A stretch of DNA of 35,412 bases from Chloroflexota bacterium (GTDB lineage: Bacteria > Chloroflexota > Limnocylindria > Limnocylindrales > CSP1-4): the NCBI GenBank assembly GCA_030446555.1, contig JAUJNA010000007.1:1-35412 (forward strand), written 5' to 3'. The translations under genes and the position numbers were made by a program. The notes beneath the pieces were generated by a model, which did no database searches, had not been told where the DNA came from, and saw only the letters and a list, made by a program, of their open reading frames with translations. Shown piece by piece: positions 1 through 6,912 of the stretch. How positions within the stretch are numbered: the first letter of the stretch is position 1; every line of letters begins with the position of its first letter.

Positions 1-1
1 C

Positions 2-55
2 CCGCTGAGACTTTTGATCCTCGTGTCCTGGGTTCGAATCCCAGCCGGCTCACCA
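2..55 (+). repeat. tRNA-Lys(UUU) 3'-half fragment, putative att site (copy 1)
   Basis: This stretch carries an anticodon loop (CTTTTGA), a perfect T-arm (CTGGG-TTCGAAT-CCCAG), the acceptor 3' strand CCGGCTC, discriminator A and an encoded CCA at 53-55. The 5' side of the anticodon stem does not pair: GAGGA would be needed opposite TCCTC, but the sequence reads TGAGA. It is therefore not the end of a functional tRNA. The same 52 bases recur at 4485-4536 with one mismatch (base 16, G versus A). Partial 3' tRNA copies starting at the anticodon loop are the usual footprint of tyrosine-integrase elements. What lies to the left is outside the window. Confidence 0.75.
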
Positions 56-409
56 CCATTCCACGCTCAGAATCGAGTTCTTGACCCCCTGCGGAGGGCG
101 CCAGAAGGCCGTTGACAGCCACGTTGACAGCCGCGGGAAAGGACTCGGTGGACCCCCGCCTACTCGATGGACGGCCTCAGCCGGGCGATCAATCTCGCAG
201 CCCCGTCCCGAGTATGACGAATCGCGAGGAGGGCTCGGACGCCGGCTAACCCTTTCGAGCGCCGCTTCTCGTTGACGCCGAGTGTCCGCGCCTCGCTGAT
301 CCGCCCGTTCCGCCCGCGGATCTTGGAACTCTCGGCCGCCGAGCCGAGGATCGGGCCCGCCGATGACTCGGCCGGAGGGCGTCATCACGCCTACCGCGCG
401 TCGCTTCGG
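56..409. other. no gene seen, apart from the tandem repeat
   Basis: Apart from the 12-bp tandem repeat at 112-135, nothing convincing was found on either strand. Open frames here are short, arginine- and proline-rich, and look like chance frames in GC-rich DNA. Confidence 0.5.
112..135 (+). repeat. tandem 12-bp direct repeat beside att copy 1
   Basis: Two tandem copies of TTGACAGCCACG lie about 57 bases downstream of the tRNA fragment; the second copy has one A-to-G change. The same pair occurs downstream of the second tRNA fragment (4576-4599), and the similarity continues a little further in both places (CGG.AAA..ACTCGGT). Short tandem direct repeats beside an att core fit arm-type integrase binding sites. 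Alternatively they are the leftover coding end of an integrase running towards the core on the minus strand. Confidence 0.55.
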
Positions 410-853
410 CTACGGGCGAGCCCCATCCCGTGCTTCCCGCTCAGCGATTCTCCGGAACGTCTCAAGCTCGCCGCGGAAGCTGCCCTTGTACGAGCCGGTG
501 GCGAAGATCCGACCGACGATCGAGGGGATCAGCCCTTCGGTCAGGAACTCCTGCCTCACTCGGGTGCCGTCGCCCTCGGGCTCGAAAACGGCCGTCGTCT
601 CGCCACGCAGGAGCCGGCCGTCGAAACGCGTCCTGACCAGCCGGGGGCGCTCGAACTCCAGCACCTCGTTCCGATAGCGCATGGGGCCGAACCAGGCCGT
701 GTAGCGGGCGCCGACGCGGTCCGGCGGTCCCGTGAGGTCCGCGATCTTCGTCAATCCCTCGATCCACTCGGGCAGCCGGTCGAGGTCGTTCCACAGGTCG
801 AAGACGTGGTCCGGGGGCGCAGCGACGTGGGTCGTCAGGCGGAAGCGGGCCAT
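410..853 (-). CDS. SRPBCC family protein (polyketide cyclase/START-like fold)
   Basis: The product is 147 residues, the normal size for a single SRPBCC domain. It opens with the typical first strand and helix (FRLTTHVAAPPDHVFDLW) followed by the D.LPEWIEGL segment. A middle beta stretch (GARYTAWFGPMRYRNEVLEF) and a long C-terminal helix (GELETFRRIAEREA) complete the helix-grip pattern. The fold binds hydrophobic ligands, and the ligand here cannot be told. There is no signal peptide, so it is probably cytoplasmic. The start is the ATG at 853, without a clear ribosome site. The next minus-strand gene upstream begins at 1273, so the two may be co-transcribed. It is intact cargo of the tRNA-bounded segment. 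Confidence 0.85.
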   Translation of the reverse strand: MARFRLTTHVAAPPDHVFDLWNDLDRLPEWIEGLTKIADLTGPPDRVGARYTAWFGPMRYRNEVLEFERPRLVRTRFDGRLLRGETTAVFEPEGDGTRVRQEFLTEGLIPSIVGRIFATGSYKGSFRGELETFRRIAEREARDGARP

Positions 854-919
854 CGTCCGGGACGAAGGTTGACGGGTCCGTGTTCACCCCGTCAAGGTGC
901 CCGGACGTTCCGATCATGG

Positions 920-1273
920 TCAGATCCGCCGCCGGCCTCCTCGCTCAGCGGGCCGTCCTGCCCTCCCGCAGCGTGCCGTCTCGCGGAGGACGCCTTCCTC
1001 GGTGGGCGCGATCGCGGTCCACTCCCGGCTCCGGAGTCCGACCTTCGGCCGCTCGCTCGGGTCGTAGGCGTACAGCACGCACTCCCGCCGCTCGTCGTGG
1101 TAGATCGGGCGTCCGACGTACCAGCCGACCGGGAGGGCGTCATGCACGGCGGCCCAGGAGGCTTCGAGCTCGCTCACGCCTTCGGCCCGTAGACACCTGG
1201 ATGTCCACAGCTGCTGGAGGTGCTCAGGAGGATCTCGGTCCACCCATCGCACCAGGCGCGGGGGGTCGGCCAT
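920..1273 (-). CDS. uncharacterised small protein, 'WYVGRP' family (intact copy)
   Basis: The product is 117 residues and I do not recognise a named family. The core reads VSELEASWAAVHDALPVGWY, then VGRPIYHDERRE, VLYAYDPSERPKVGLRSREW and TAIAPTEEGVLRETARC. It is compact, rich in Trp, Tyr and acidic residues, and has no signal peptide or membrane segment, so a cytoplasmic location is likely. Two more copies exist in this window: a truncated one at 1708-1825 and a frameshifted one at 12100-12290. They confirm that this frame is real, because all three share the same conserved residues. The arginine-rich tail after residue ~105 is not shared and may not be original. It lies between the SRPBCC and cupin genes on the same strand. 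Confidence 0.75.
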   Translation of the reverse strand: MADPPRLVRWVDRDPPEHLQQLWTSRCLRAEGVSELEASWAAVHDALPVGWYVGRPIYHDERRECVLYAYDPSERPKVGLRSREWTAIAPTEEGVLRETARCGRAGRPAERGGRRRI

Positions 1274-1308
1274 CGTTCATCCCGGCGCCGCCGCTCGGCA
1301 TAGTCGAT

Positions 1309-1677
1309 CTAGGTCGAGTACCTCGCGCCCGGGATGCGTTCTCTCTTCGGCCAGATCGCGAGCCAGCGCCCACCGTTCGGCGTGCGGATGCCGTGCTCCG
1401 TATCGGGCGGAATGAAGACCACATCGCCCGGTGCCAGCCGCGTCACTCCCTGCGCACCGTGCAGCTCGACCTCGCCCTCCAGGATCACGAGCGCCTCCGG
1501 CTCGCCGGGATGCAGGTGCGTGCCGACGCTCGGCTCGGCGGTGGCGATGACCTCGCCGAGACGCCAGGCGCCGTCCGTGTCCGAGGCCGAAACCAGTTCC
1601 CGCGACTTCGAGCGAGAGGTCAGCTCGAACTGGCCGTCCCCCGGGCCGATGATCCGCATGCCGTCCAACTCGCGCAT
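1309..1677 (-). CDS. cupin domain protein
   Basis: The product is 122 residues forming one cupin_2 barrel. Motif 1 is THLHPGEPEALVILEGEVEL, with the two metal-type histidines in HLH and the glutamate in EPE. Motif 2 is GDVVFIPPDTEHGI, with its histidine. This is the usual metal-binding set, but the substrate is unknown; single-domain cupins range from sensors to isomerases and dioxygenases. The ATG at 1677 is preceded by GGAG and GAAGG on the minus strand. It lies 35 bases upstream of the WYVGRP gene on the same strand, so SRPBCC, WYVGRP and cupin may form one transcript. No signal peptide is present. Confidence 0.85.
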   Translation of the reverse strand: MRELDGMRIIGPGDGQFELTSRSKSRELVSASDTDGAWRLGEVIATAEPSVGTHLHPGEPEALVILEGEVELHGAQGVTRLAPGDVVFIPPDTEHGIRTPNGGRWLAIWPKRERIPGARYST

Positions 1678-1707
1678 CCTTCATCTCCGCTTCACCAAGG
1701 ATCAGGG

Positions 1708-1825
1708 TCACCAGAAGGATAAGCAGTGACTCGGTCGCCCGACGTACCAGCTGACCGGTAGGGCGTCGTGGACGGCGTTCCAGGCGGCTTCGAGTTCGGC
1801 CACGGTGTGGATGGTGCGGCATCCC
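1708..1825 (-). pseudogene. truncated second copy of the 'WYVGRP' family
   Basis: The minus strand reads TVAELEAAWNAVHDALPVSW followed by YVGRPSH, then leaves the family and stops (CLSFW, stop at 1708). It matches the first half of the intact neighbour at 920-1273 almost residue for residue, and the DNA is also similar. The homology breaks abruptly after GRPSH, near base 1730, as expected for a recombination or deletion end rather than slow drift. No start codon is apparent upstream. It lies just upstream of the cupin gene. Confidence 0.65.
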
Positions 1826-2048
1826 GGCTGTCACGTTGGCCGGCACGGGCAGGAGGCCGCCGATGTCAGGGTCTCCCCGGCGCCGTCCGCCGGAATCGGA
1901 GCCCAAGCGGACGCCCCAGCAGCCCATTAGCCGACGGTCGGTAGTGTCTCAGTTTGAGTAGGCTCCGACGCAGCTAGCATTGTGACGTGGCTGCCCCGGA
2001 TGCTCGCCGCTCGGCACGGTACTCAAGGCCGCTGGAAGGGAACGAGCC

Positions 2049-2571
2049 GTGAGCGGTCCGGCGACTGAGCCTGCACGCTTTGAGCATGCGGTGAGCGCGC
2101 TAGGTAGGACGCCGACGACGGCGGAGCTTCAAGCACTTACCGGTCTATTCGAACGCTACCGTGGCCACTATGGGTGCGCCGCCGACCCGGCACGATCGAC
2201 CCGATGGCTGGAGCGGCACATCAGCAGTGGGCTGCTCGACGCCTTTGTCGTGCGAATCAAGGGCGAGTTCGTCGGCTTTGGCGATCACGATGGAAGTTCC
2301 GGCGTCACTCGGTCTCAGTCACTACTGGCAGATCGGGGACCTGTTTGTCGTTCCGGCCCGCCGTCGGCTGGGCGTCGCCCGTGCGCTGCTGACGCATATC
2401 CGAACGGCTGCGATCTCGGCTGGTGCTCTCCGTTTGGTGTTGCAGACGGAGGAAGACAACATTCAAGCACTCCGTCTCTATCGACGGTTCGGCTTCGTGG
2501 AGGAGCGGCTACCTCGCCTTGATGCTTTCATTGACCGACCACGGAGCCTGATCCTGACGGCTCTGCCTTAG
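2049..2571 (+). pseudogene. GNAT N-acetyltransferase, split by one frameshift
   Basis: The first part, from the GTG at 2049, reads ELQALTGLFERYRGHYG and then DAFVVRIKGEFVGF. The second part continues in another frame with SLGLSHYWQIGDLFVVPARR, RLGVARALL (the acetyl-CoA pyrophosphate loop) and IQALRLYRRFGFVEE, ending at 2571. The two parts make one complete GNAT of about 173 residues, joined near 2270-2285. GNATs transfer acetyl from acetyl-CoA to an amine; the acceptor is unknown. GGAAGGG at 2034-2040, eight bases before the GTG, is a good ribosome site and fixes the start. Both halves remain well conserved, so the shift is either recent or a sequencing indel. Confidence 0.75.
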
Positions 2572-2599
2572 CGTTCCGCTTCGGCGGTCGCACACGGAC

Positions 2600-2705
2600 C
2601 TAGTCGAGAAGCGCCGCAATCTCCTCGCACGTCTATACGTGGTCCGAGACGCCAGCCGCCACCGCAGTGGTGGACCTCACTTGGAAGTGGTTTGGGCACA
2701 CGTTC
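2600..2705 (-). pseudogene. relic of a DDE-type transposase C-terminus
   Basis: The minus strand reads NHFQVRSTTAVAAGVSDHV, then an in-frame TAG, then TCEEIAALLD and a stop at 2600. Many DDE transposases end with a similar tail (a T.AMAAG..DH.W..EEI..L pattern). Here the conserved Trp codon appears to have become the TAG. Only about 35 residues remain, and nothing upstream on that strand resembles the catalytic core. The assignment rests on tail resemblance alone and is tentative. Confidence 0.4.
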
Positions 2706-2890
2706 GTACCACGTCGGTACGCGCGTTCGGTGGTGCCCCTCCCGTATCGTTCGACGCCGATACGGTGGGTTTGATGACCTACCCGTGCGCTGGCAGGCTT
2801 CGCGCCTCCTGCGGCGCGGGGCCTTGCACGGCCCGTCAACGAGCGACGATCACCCAGCGCGAGAGAGTCGCGTGAGTGGCTAGGGCCACC

Positions 2891-3012
2891 GTCTGCCTCG
2901 GCTGCGCGATGCCACTACCAACGGCTCTCGCTGCGTCCCATGCAATCGCGGTTTCCGTCGAGCCGTGCACAACCCGGCCTACGACCAGCCAGCCTGGAGG
3001 AAGCGCAGGGGG
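2891..3012 (+). pseudogene. relic of an HNH-endonuclease N-terminal zinc ribbon
   Basis: A first CxxC knuckle (VCLGCAMP) is followed, one frame over, by TNGSRCVPCNRGFRR and then NPAYDQPAWRKRR. Together they resemble the N-terminal Cys4 knuckles and the Y...AWRK.R stretch found before the HNH core in phage- and island-borne HNH nucleases. The HNH core itself is missing: the sequence runs into a TlpA-like segment. A frameshift lies between the two knuckles (near 2910-2920). It is inactive, and the identification is moderate. Confidence 0.4.
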
Positions 3013-3074
3013 CCCGGTGGAGCATCGTCGGCACCTTCACGCGCAGACGTGTGGTGGCCGCGGTCGCCATCGCC

Positions 3075-3329
3075 GCTGGGGTGGCGACATCGTGCTGGCA
3101 CTCATCGCGGTCGACGTCGAGGAGCCCGCGGATGCTGTTCGGTCATACGTGACGACGTACGACCTCACCTACCGCATCGACTTGGACAGCGATGCGTCGG
3201 TGTTCCGTGCGTACGGCGTCTTGACTTCCGACCCACTACCTCATGCCCGGACGGTAGGATCGCGACCGGTGGTTCGGCCCGCTCAGCCTTGAGCAGATGA
3301 ATGCGCGGCTGGACGCGCTGGCGCCATGA
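3075..3329 (+). pseudogene. relic of a TlpA-family redoxin (C-terminal half)
   Basis: The readable part is GGDIVLALIAVDVEEPADAV, then SYVTTYDLTYRIDLDSDASV and FRAYGV. After a frameshift near 3225 come PTHYLMPGR, an interrupted stretch, and DRWFGPLSLEQMNARLDALA with a stop at 3327-3329. The cis-Pro-like PTHY and the DRWFGP..LEQM tail are typical of the C-terminal half of membrane-tethered TlpA/ResA redoxins. The CxxC half is absent and the upstream sequence is the HNH relic, so this is a chimeric remnant. A TlpA gene directly before an F510_1955-type BNR gene is a familiar arrangement, and it survives here as debris. Confidence 0.6.
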
Positions 3330-3404
3330 GGTCACGGTCCGGCGGCATGCAGCAGCGGGTCGATGCCATCGCGGGCACACGATGACGAAGGTCGGAGGTC
3401 ATCC

Positions 3405-4318
3405 TTGGCGAAGCAGCGACGGTCGGTCCCGCGGACCAAGAGCGGCAGCCCCGAGACCGTCGCCGCCTACCGTGGCTGCTCATCGCAGCGCTCGGCGTCG
3501 TCGGCGTGGGGGTCCTGACAGCGGTCGTCCTCCGCTCGTCGGACCGCACCGCCGAGGCCGAGGCTGTCCCGTGGACCCGTCTCGGGACGCAGGATGTCCA
3601 CTCGCTCAGCTTCCCCGGGCCGGGCTGGATCGGCTGCTGTTCGGCCACCACGGGGGTGTCCTCAGCTCGACCGACGGCGGCCGCCGCTGGACGCCGCTCG
3701 ACTTCGGCGAGGACGCGATGGGCATGGCCGCCGCCGCCGACGGGTCGATCGTCGTCGCGGGTCACGGAGTGTTCCAAGCGAGCCGCGACGGGGGCGCGAG
3801 CTGGACACCGATCGATGCCGACCTGCCGAGCCTCGACATCCATGGCTTCGCGCGTTCGCTCACCGACCCGGCGCGCATGTGGGCCTACCTCGCGGAGGGC
3901 GGCGTCTACGAGTCGACCGACTTCGGTGCCACGTGGACCAAGGTCACCGACGGTCACGTCATCCACCTGACGGCGATCAGGCAGGGTGACGCTGACGGGC
4001 TGTGGGGCATCGATCCCTACAGGGGTCTGGTCCGAAGTCTCGACGGCGGGAGGACCTGGGAGCCGGCAGGGAAGCCGCCCACGAGCCCGGTGACGAGCCT
4101 CGCAGCGGCGCCGGACGGGCGCATCTTGGTGATGGGGGGGACCAGACGGGCTGTATCGCTCCGACGATGGCGGCACGACGTGGCGACACATCCTCCGGAC
4201 CGGGACGGTCCTAGCGGTCGCGATCGCGGGCGAGGGGTCGACCATCGCTGCGGTCAACGAGGACACGCTGTTCTACCGTTCCGACGACGGCGGGACCACG
4301 TGGCGCGGTCCCGACTGA
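3405..4318 (+). pseudogene. F510_1955-like BNR-repeat 'glycosylhydrolase', multiply frameshifted
   Basis: The likely start is the TTG at 3405 (MAKQRRSVPRTKSGSPETVA), six bases after GGAGG. After a frame change near 3470 comes a membrane anchor (LPWLLIAALGVVGVGVLTAV). After another near 3625 comes a run of BNR/sialidase-type repeats: LSSTDGGRRW, FQASRDGGASW, VYESTDFGATW and VRSLDGGRTW. A last shift at the 7-G run (4134-4140) leads to LYRSDDGGTTW and FYRSDDGGTTW before the stop at 4316. The whole is about 300 residues, predicted to be an anchored beta-propeller outside the membrane. The family label reflects sequence style; no catalytic residues are established. Repeats are well kept in all frames, so the breaks look recent or artefactual. 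Confidence 0.7.
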
Positions 4319-4484
4319 GGGGACGCGCCTGCCGGCCGGCGATGGGTCGGGTGACCAAGGGGCTCCACGAGCCGAGACCTGACAGCCACGGCCGTGCGCC
4401 TCCGTCATAGACGCTGGAGCCGATGGACGCGGGCCGCGCGCCATGTGGACGCCATATCGCCTCAAAGGACGCTGTGAACGCTCT

Positions 4485-4536
4485 CCGCTGAGACTTTTAA
4501 TCCTCGTGTCCTGGGTTCGAATCCCAGCCGGCTCAC
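4485..4536 (+). repeat. tRNA-Lys(UUU) 3'-half fragment, putative att site (copy 2)
   Basis: This repeats 2-53 with one difference. It carries the canonical lysine anticodon loop CTTTTAA, an intact T-arm and acceptor strand CCGGCTC-A, followed by CGG rather than an encoded CCA. As in copy 1, the anticodon stem is broken on its 5' side, and both copies share the non-tRNA lead-in CCGCTGAG. The two copies are 4,483 bases apart in direct orientation, as expected for the ends of an integrated element. Read on the minus strand, it yields the 'tRNA proteins' often annotated by mistake. Confidence 0.75.
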
Positions 4537-4575
4537 GGGCTCTCGGAGGTGCCCGAAGGCGCCCTGGAGGGCTGT

Positions 4576-4599
4576 TTGACAGCCACGTTGACAGCCACG
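4576..4599 (+). repeat. tandem 12-bp direct repeat beside att copy 2
   Basis: Two tandem TTGACAGCCACG units lie 39 bases after the second tRNA fragment, matching the pair at 112-135. Being on the same side of both att copies is expected if elements are integrated in tandem. On the minus strand a frame through the repeat reads VAVNVAVK and stops exactly at the tRNA edge (TGA within TGAGCC), which is where integrase genes at tRNA sites often end. Confidence 0.5.
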
Positions 4600-5079
4600 G
4601 CAAACGCACTCGGTAGACACCGTGCGGTCGCATGGACAGGCGATCCGAGCGTCCCGTCTCCAGCCCGGTGCTCGAGCTCGCCTCTGCGTGCTAGACGCTC
4701 GCCGCTGCTCGGTCGGTGGCCAGCCGAACCACGCAGCTTCCGAACGCCCGGCTAGGTTGGACCGCGATCCCGTGGCTCGTGGTGTCGAAGCCACTCAGAC
4801 GCTGGCAGTGTGGGGAGCGCCTCGGCCGCGAGCCGGGGAAGCGAGACCGAGGGCGACGACCGCCCGCTAGACTCCGACGATGCGGGAGAAGAGCCATTGG
4901 GGTCATGCCTGCCGCCCTCGGCGCTCAGCTCCCTACAGCATCAGTCCGCGCCTTCCCGTTCCAAACGGGCCGACTATCCCACGCCGTTCGCGCGGCACCA
5001 CGCCGCGCTAGGAGACTGCCGGCGCCCCCGCCACGCCTCTTCATGCCGCAGCCCTCATCAACTCTGCAGGGTTGCCTTG
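4600..5079. other. 480 bases with no recognisable gene
   Basis: No frame on either strand shows a conserved domain, a ribosome site or a believable composition. If the tandem repeat at 4576-4599 is an integrase tail, this stretch should hold the upstream part of the gene on the minus strand, but no tyrosine-recombinase motif can be read. It also contains the promoter region of the gamma-glutamyltransferase gene, without a clear consensus. Confidence 0.5.
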
Positions 5080-5091
5080 GGAGGTGAAGCG

Positions 5092-5124
5092 ATGGAGCTG
5101 ACAGACGTGCGGCGATGGAGCTGA
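5092..5124 (+). CDS. 10-codon upstream ORF overlapping the ggt start
   Basis: GGGAGGTGAAGCG places an ideal ribosome site seven bases before the ATG at 5092. That ATG opens only MELTDVRRWS and stops at 5122-5124, inside the start of the next gene (ATG 5115). The 13-base stretch GCGATGGAGCTGA occurs at 5089-5101 and again at 5112-5124, so the start region looks duplicated with a 23-base period, which is out of frame. Either this is a small coupling/leader ORF, or a recent duplication has left the large gene dependent on re-initiation. Confidence 0.45.
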   Translation: MELTDVRRWS

Positions 5125-6728
5125 ACCTCCAAGATCTTGTCTGGCCTGGCCGCAACCAACCGGTCTTCGCGGCCGCAGGGATGGTCGCGACGAGTCAGCC
5201 GCTCGCTGCGCGGGTCGGGATCGATGTCCTCCGCGATGGTGGCAACGCCGTGGATGCTGCTGTTGCGACGGCGGCCGCGCTGACGGTCGTTGAGGCTCCC
5301 ACCTCTTCGGCCGGGGGTGATGCGTTCGCTCTTGTCTGGGACGGCCAGCGACTTCACGGCCTGAACGGATCTGGCCGCGCGCCCGCCGGTCTGACCGCGG
5401 AGGTCGTGCGTGGCCAAGGGCATGACGCGATGCCTGAGCGCGGCTGGCTCAGCGTCACCGTTCCGGGCGTGCCGGCCGCCTGGCGCGATCTACATGCGCG
5501 CTTCGGGCGATTGCCGTTCGCGCGGTTGATCGAACCAGCGCGCGACTATGCCGAGCGTGGACATCCGGTATCGCCGATCTCGGCGTGGCACTGGCAGTGG
5601 GAGGTGGAGGAGGAGCATCCGAAGCTGCGCGGCGCCGAGGTCGCCGGATTCATCGGTCTCTACGCGCCCGGCGGTCGCGCTCCACGTGTCGGCGAGATCT
5701 GGCGCAGCGAGGAGATGGCCCACAGCCTCCGTCTCATCGGCGAGACGAACGGCGACACCGTCTACACCGGCGACATCGCAGAACGCATCGTCCGATTCGC
5801 CGAAGCCACGGGAGGGGTGATCGGGCCTGCTGATCTGGCCTCGCATGCGAGCACCTGGGTCGAGCCCATCAGCACGGGCTATCGCGGCTTCGACGTGTGG
5901 GAGATGCCACCGAACACACAGGGCATCGCGGCACTGATCGCGCTCAACATCCTCGAGGGCCTCGATCTGGCATCGATCCCTTGGACCTCAGGGAAGAGCT
6001 TCCACATCCAGATCGAGGCGATGAAGCTCGCGTTCGCGGACACCTACCGCTACGTCGGCGATCCGGACCGGGTGCAAATCCCGGTCGCGGAGCTCCTCTC
6101 GAAGGACTACGCAGCCAGCCGTCGTCCCCTCATCGGCGATCGCGCGTCGCTAGCGGCACCCGGCGAGCCAGCTCGCGGAGATACGGCCTACCTCTGCACG
6201 GCGGATGGCGACGGCATGATGGTGAGCTACATCCAGTCGTCCTCCGACGCCTTTGGTAGCCACATCGTCGTGCCGGGAACCGGGATCGTGCTGCAGAACC
6301 GCGGCTCCGGGTTCAGCCTCGATCCGCATCGACCGAACTACCTCGAGCCGGGGAAGCGGACATTCCACACGATCATCCCAGGATTCCTGACGAAGGACGG
6401 CGAGGCCGTCGGACCGTTCGGCGTGATGCAGGGCTCGATGCAGCCGCAGGGGCACGTTCAGATGATCGTGAACACGGTCGACCATCTGATGGATCCGCAG
6501 ACAAGCCTAGACCAGCCTCGCTGGTACTGGCTCAGGGGTCGTCGCGTGCTGCTCGAGCCAACGATCGACTTATGGGTAGCGGAAGACCTCCATCGTCGTG
6601 GCCACGATGTTTCTATCGCGCTGGAACGCGACGCGTATGGCCGTGGGCAGATCATCTGGCGGCTGTCATCGGGCGCGTATGTCGCTGGTAGCGACCGCCG
6701 CGGCGACGGCCAGGCGGCCGGCTATTGA
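5115..6728 (+). CDS. gamma-glutamyltransferase family Ntn-hydrolase
   Basis: The product is 537 residues, close to the usual 530-580. The N-terminal half shows GMVATSQPLAARVGIDVLRD, GGNAVDAAVA and SSAGGDAFALVWDG, standard for the family. The autoprocessing site is GDTAYL, with Thr357 the expected nucleophile and N-terminus of the small subunit after self-cleavage. SDAFGSHIVVPGTGIVLQN and GSGFSLDP follow it. Family members hydrolyse or transfer gamma-glutamyl groups (glutathione and related amides), and some are amidohydrolases with other substrates. No signal peptide is seen, unlike classical periplasmic GGT, so a cytoplasmic acylase or oxamate-hydrolase-like role is possible. The start is the second ATG of a duplicated leader. 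It converges with the amidase gene. Confidence 0.9.
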   Translation: MELNLQDLVWPGRNQPVFAAAGMVATSQPLAARVGIDVLRDGGNAVDAAVATAAALTVVEAPTSSAGGDAFALVWDGQRLHGLNGSGRAPAGLTAEVVRGQGHDAMPERGWLSVTVPGVPAAWRDLHARFGRLPFARLIEPARDYAERGHPVSPISAWHWQWEVEEEHPKLRGAEVAGFIGLYAPGGRAPRVGEIWRSEEMAHSLRLIGETNGDTVYTGDIAERIVRFAEATGGVIGPADLASHASTWVEPISTGYRGFDVWEMPPNTQGIAALIALNILEGLDLASIPWTSGKSFHIQIEAMKLAFADTYRYVGDPDRVQIPVAELLSKDYAASRRPLIGDRASLAAPGEPARGDTAYLCTADGDGMMVSYIQSSSDAFGSHIVVPGTGIVLQNRGSGFSLDPHRPNYLEPGKRTFHTIIPGFLTKDGEAVGPFGVMQGSMQPQGHVQMIVNTVDHLMDPQTSLDQPRWYWLRGRRVLLEPTIDLWVAEDLHRRGHDVSIALERDAYGRGQIIWRLSSGAYVAGSDRRGDGQAAGY

Positions 6729-6912
6729 TGTGCGCGGTCCGGTGCTCGTACCGTCTACCACGGCGGTGGCAATGCGGCCACCGGGGGGATACCAGTGCGC
6801 CGCCGGCTCTTCAGGAGGACCGAGAGGAAGAGGGCACTTCCGGATGCACCTCGTAGTGGTTCCGGTTGCCCCTCCCGATGCCGCATCTCAGAGCCGTTGT
6901 ACGTGCGCCCGC

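Noticed and set aside
1-55. Intact tRNA-Lys at the left edge
   Set aside because: The anticodon stem cannot form (TGAGA opposite TCCTC) and the same broken form, including its lead-in, recurs at 4485, so it is a fragment rather than a gene cut by the window edge.
4462-4633. Minus-strand proteins reading SRLGFEPRTRGLKVSA or AGIRTQDTRIKS
   Set aside because: These are the well-known false translations of a tRNA 3' half and its flank.
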